From contig JAISZP010000121.1 in NCBI GenBank assembly GCA_031269135.1, positions 1-6,071 on the forward strand: a DNA stretch of 6,071 nt, in the 5' to 3' direction. The notes beneath the pieces are model-generated. The model was given only the letters and a program-made list of their open reading frames with translations, was not told where the DNA came from and made no database searches. Shown piece by piece: positions 5,756 through 6,071 of the stretch. Numbering within the stretch: position 1 is the first letter of the stretch; each line of letters begins with the position of its first letter. The position numbers and the translations under genes were made by a program. The stretch is from Deltaproteobacteria bacterium (lineage in GTDB: Bacteria; Desulfobacterota; Desulfarculia; Adiutricales; Adiutricaceae).

Positions 5756-5784
5756 ATTATAATTGAATTCGCAAATTTTGTCAA
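5756..5784 (-). promoter_or_regulatory. Perfect sigma70 consensus promoter upstream of tolQ
   Basis: The minus strand reads TTGACA (5784-5779), a spacer of exactly 17 nt, then TATAAT (5761-5756). All twelve box positions match the consensus. Transcription would start near 5749 and give tolQ a leader of about 270 nt. No gene lies between it and tolQ on that strand that I can support, so tolQ is the natural target. Confidence 0.8.
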
Positions 5785-6016
5785 CAAAAAACGCCTCTTG
5801 CTGCTATATTGCTTGGTTTTCAAAATATCAGTCTACCTCTTTAAGCCTTTGCAATTATTAAATCATCAACTAATCGGCCTTTTGGGCATATCACAGCATA
5901 GCCTCTAACAAACTTTGAAGTAATTAAGGGTCAAGCTCAGAAGCAATTAACCTAAGAGGGGCATCTAACAGTCGATAAAAATAATCATAATCCGTGTATT
6001 TTAAAGCTGCGGAAAG
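5785..6016. other. AT-rich non-coding stretch upstream of the tolQ promoter
   Basis: No convincing gene, tRNA or terminator is visible on either strand. Weak direct repeats occur: GAAG(T/C)AATTAA at 5917-5927 and 5940-5950, and TCTAACA at 5904-5910 and 5964-5970. With the promoter, leader and 13-bp array, everything right of tolQ (5476-6071) appears non-coding. Confidence 0.5.
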
Positions 6017-6068
6017 ATTAGGGACTATGAATAGGTGCTGTGAATAGGAGCTGCGGTTAGGAGCTGTG
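6017..6068. repeat. Four tandem 13-bp repeats at the right edge
   Basis: Units are ATTAGGGACTATG (6017-6029), AATAGGTGCTGTG (6030-6042), AATAGGAGCTGCG (6043-6055) and GTTAGGAGCTGTG (6056-6068). The period is exactly 13 bp, and the shared core is (A/T)TAGG(A/T)GCTGTG. The first unit is the most divergent. The array reaches within 3 bp of the window end, so more units may follow outside. Confidence 0.75.
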
Positions 6069-6071
6069 ATT

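Overview
The window looks like chromosome of a Gram-negative bacterium. It carries a tolQ-tolR-tolA gene set for the inner-membrane, proton-driven motor of the Tol-Pal system. Deltaproteobacteria in the broad sense (Desulfobacterota, Desulfovibrio-like) is my best guess, because the integrase remnant, the TolQRA proteins and the short hydantoinase A-like protein resemble proteins I associate with that group. This rests on recalled resemblance, not a search. Coding DNA is fairly GC-rich (43 of 60 bases are G or C in 4861-4920) while spacers are very AT-rich (19 of 120 in 361-480). With a decayed integrase and loosely spaced genes, this suggests a genome with some decay, possibly host-associated (inference).

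Layout, left to right. 1-204 (+) is the broken middle of a tyrosine recombinase, with possible in-frame debris to 309. A strong bidirectional terminator follows at 317-357. All other genes are on the minus strand. 502-873 is a small unrecognised protein with a possible helix-turn-helix. 953-2605 is a short hydantoinase/oxoprolinase-type ASKHA protein without a visible partner subunit. A 317-bp spacer separates it from tolA (2923-3876), tolR (3926-4366), a 42-codon membrane-protein ORF that is easily missed (4433-4561), and tolQ (4720-5475). The right-hand 596 bp has no gene. It holds a perfect sigma70-type consensus promoter (5756-5784) pointing at tolQ and a leader of about 270 nt with 34-bp repeats.

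How the genes work together. TolQ and TolR should form the proton-channel stator and TolA the periplasm-spanning arm that energises the outer membrane. TolB and Pal are not in the window. The small hydrophobic protein between tolQ and tolR is the best candidate for something undescribed: it has a good ribosome binding site, gene-like GC in an AT-rich spacer, and sits inside a Tol gene set.

A second theme is short tandem duplications in the spacers and across gene ends. Units are 20 bp at the tolA stop, 19 bp at the tolR stop, 15 bp just after tolQ, 34 bp in the tolQ leader and 13 bp at the right edge. Unit sequences and lengths differ, which fits repeated local slippage better than one mobile repeat family, although a short AGCTGTT-like word recurs. 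I see no CRISPR array, rRNA, tRNA or intact mobile element.
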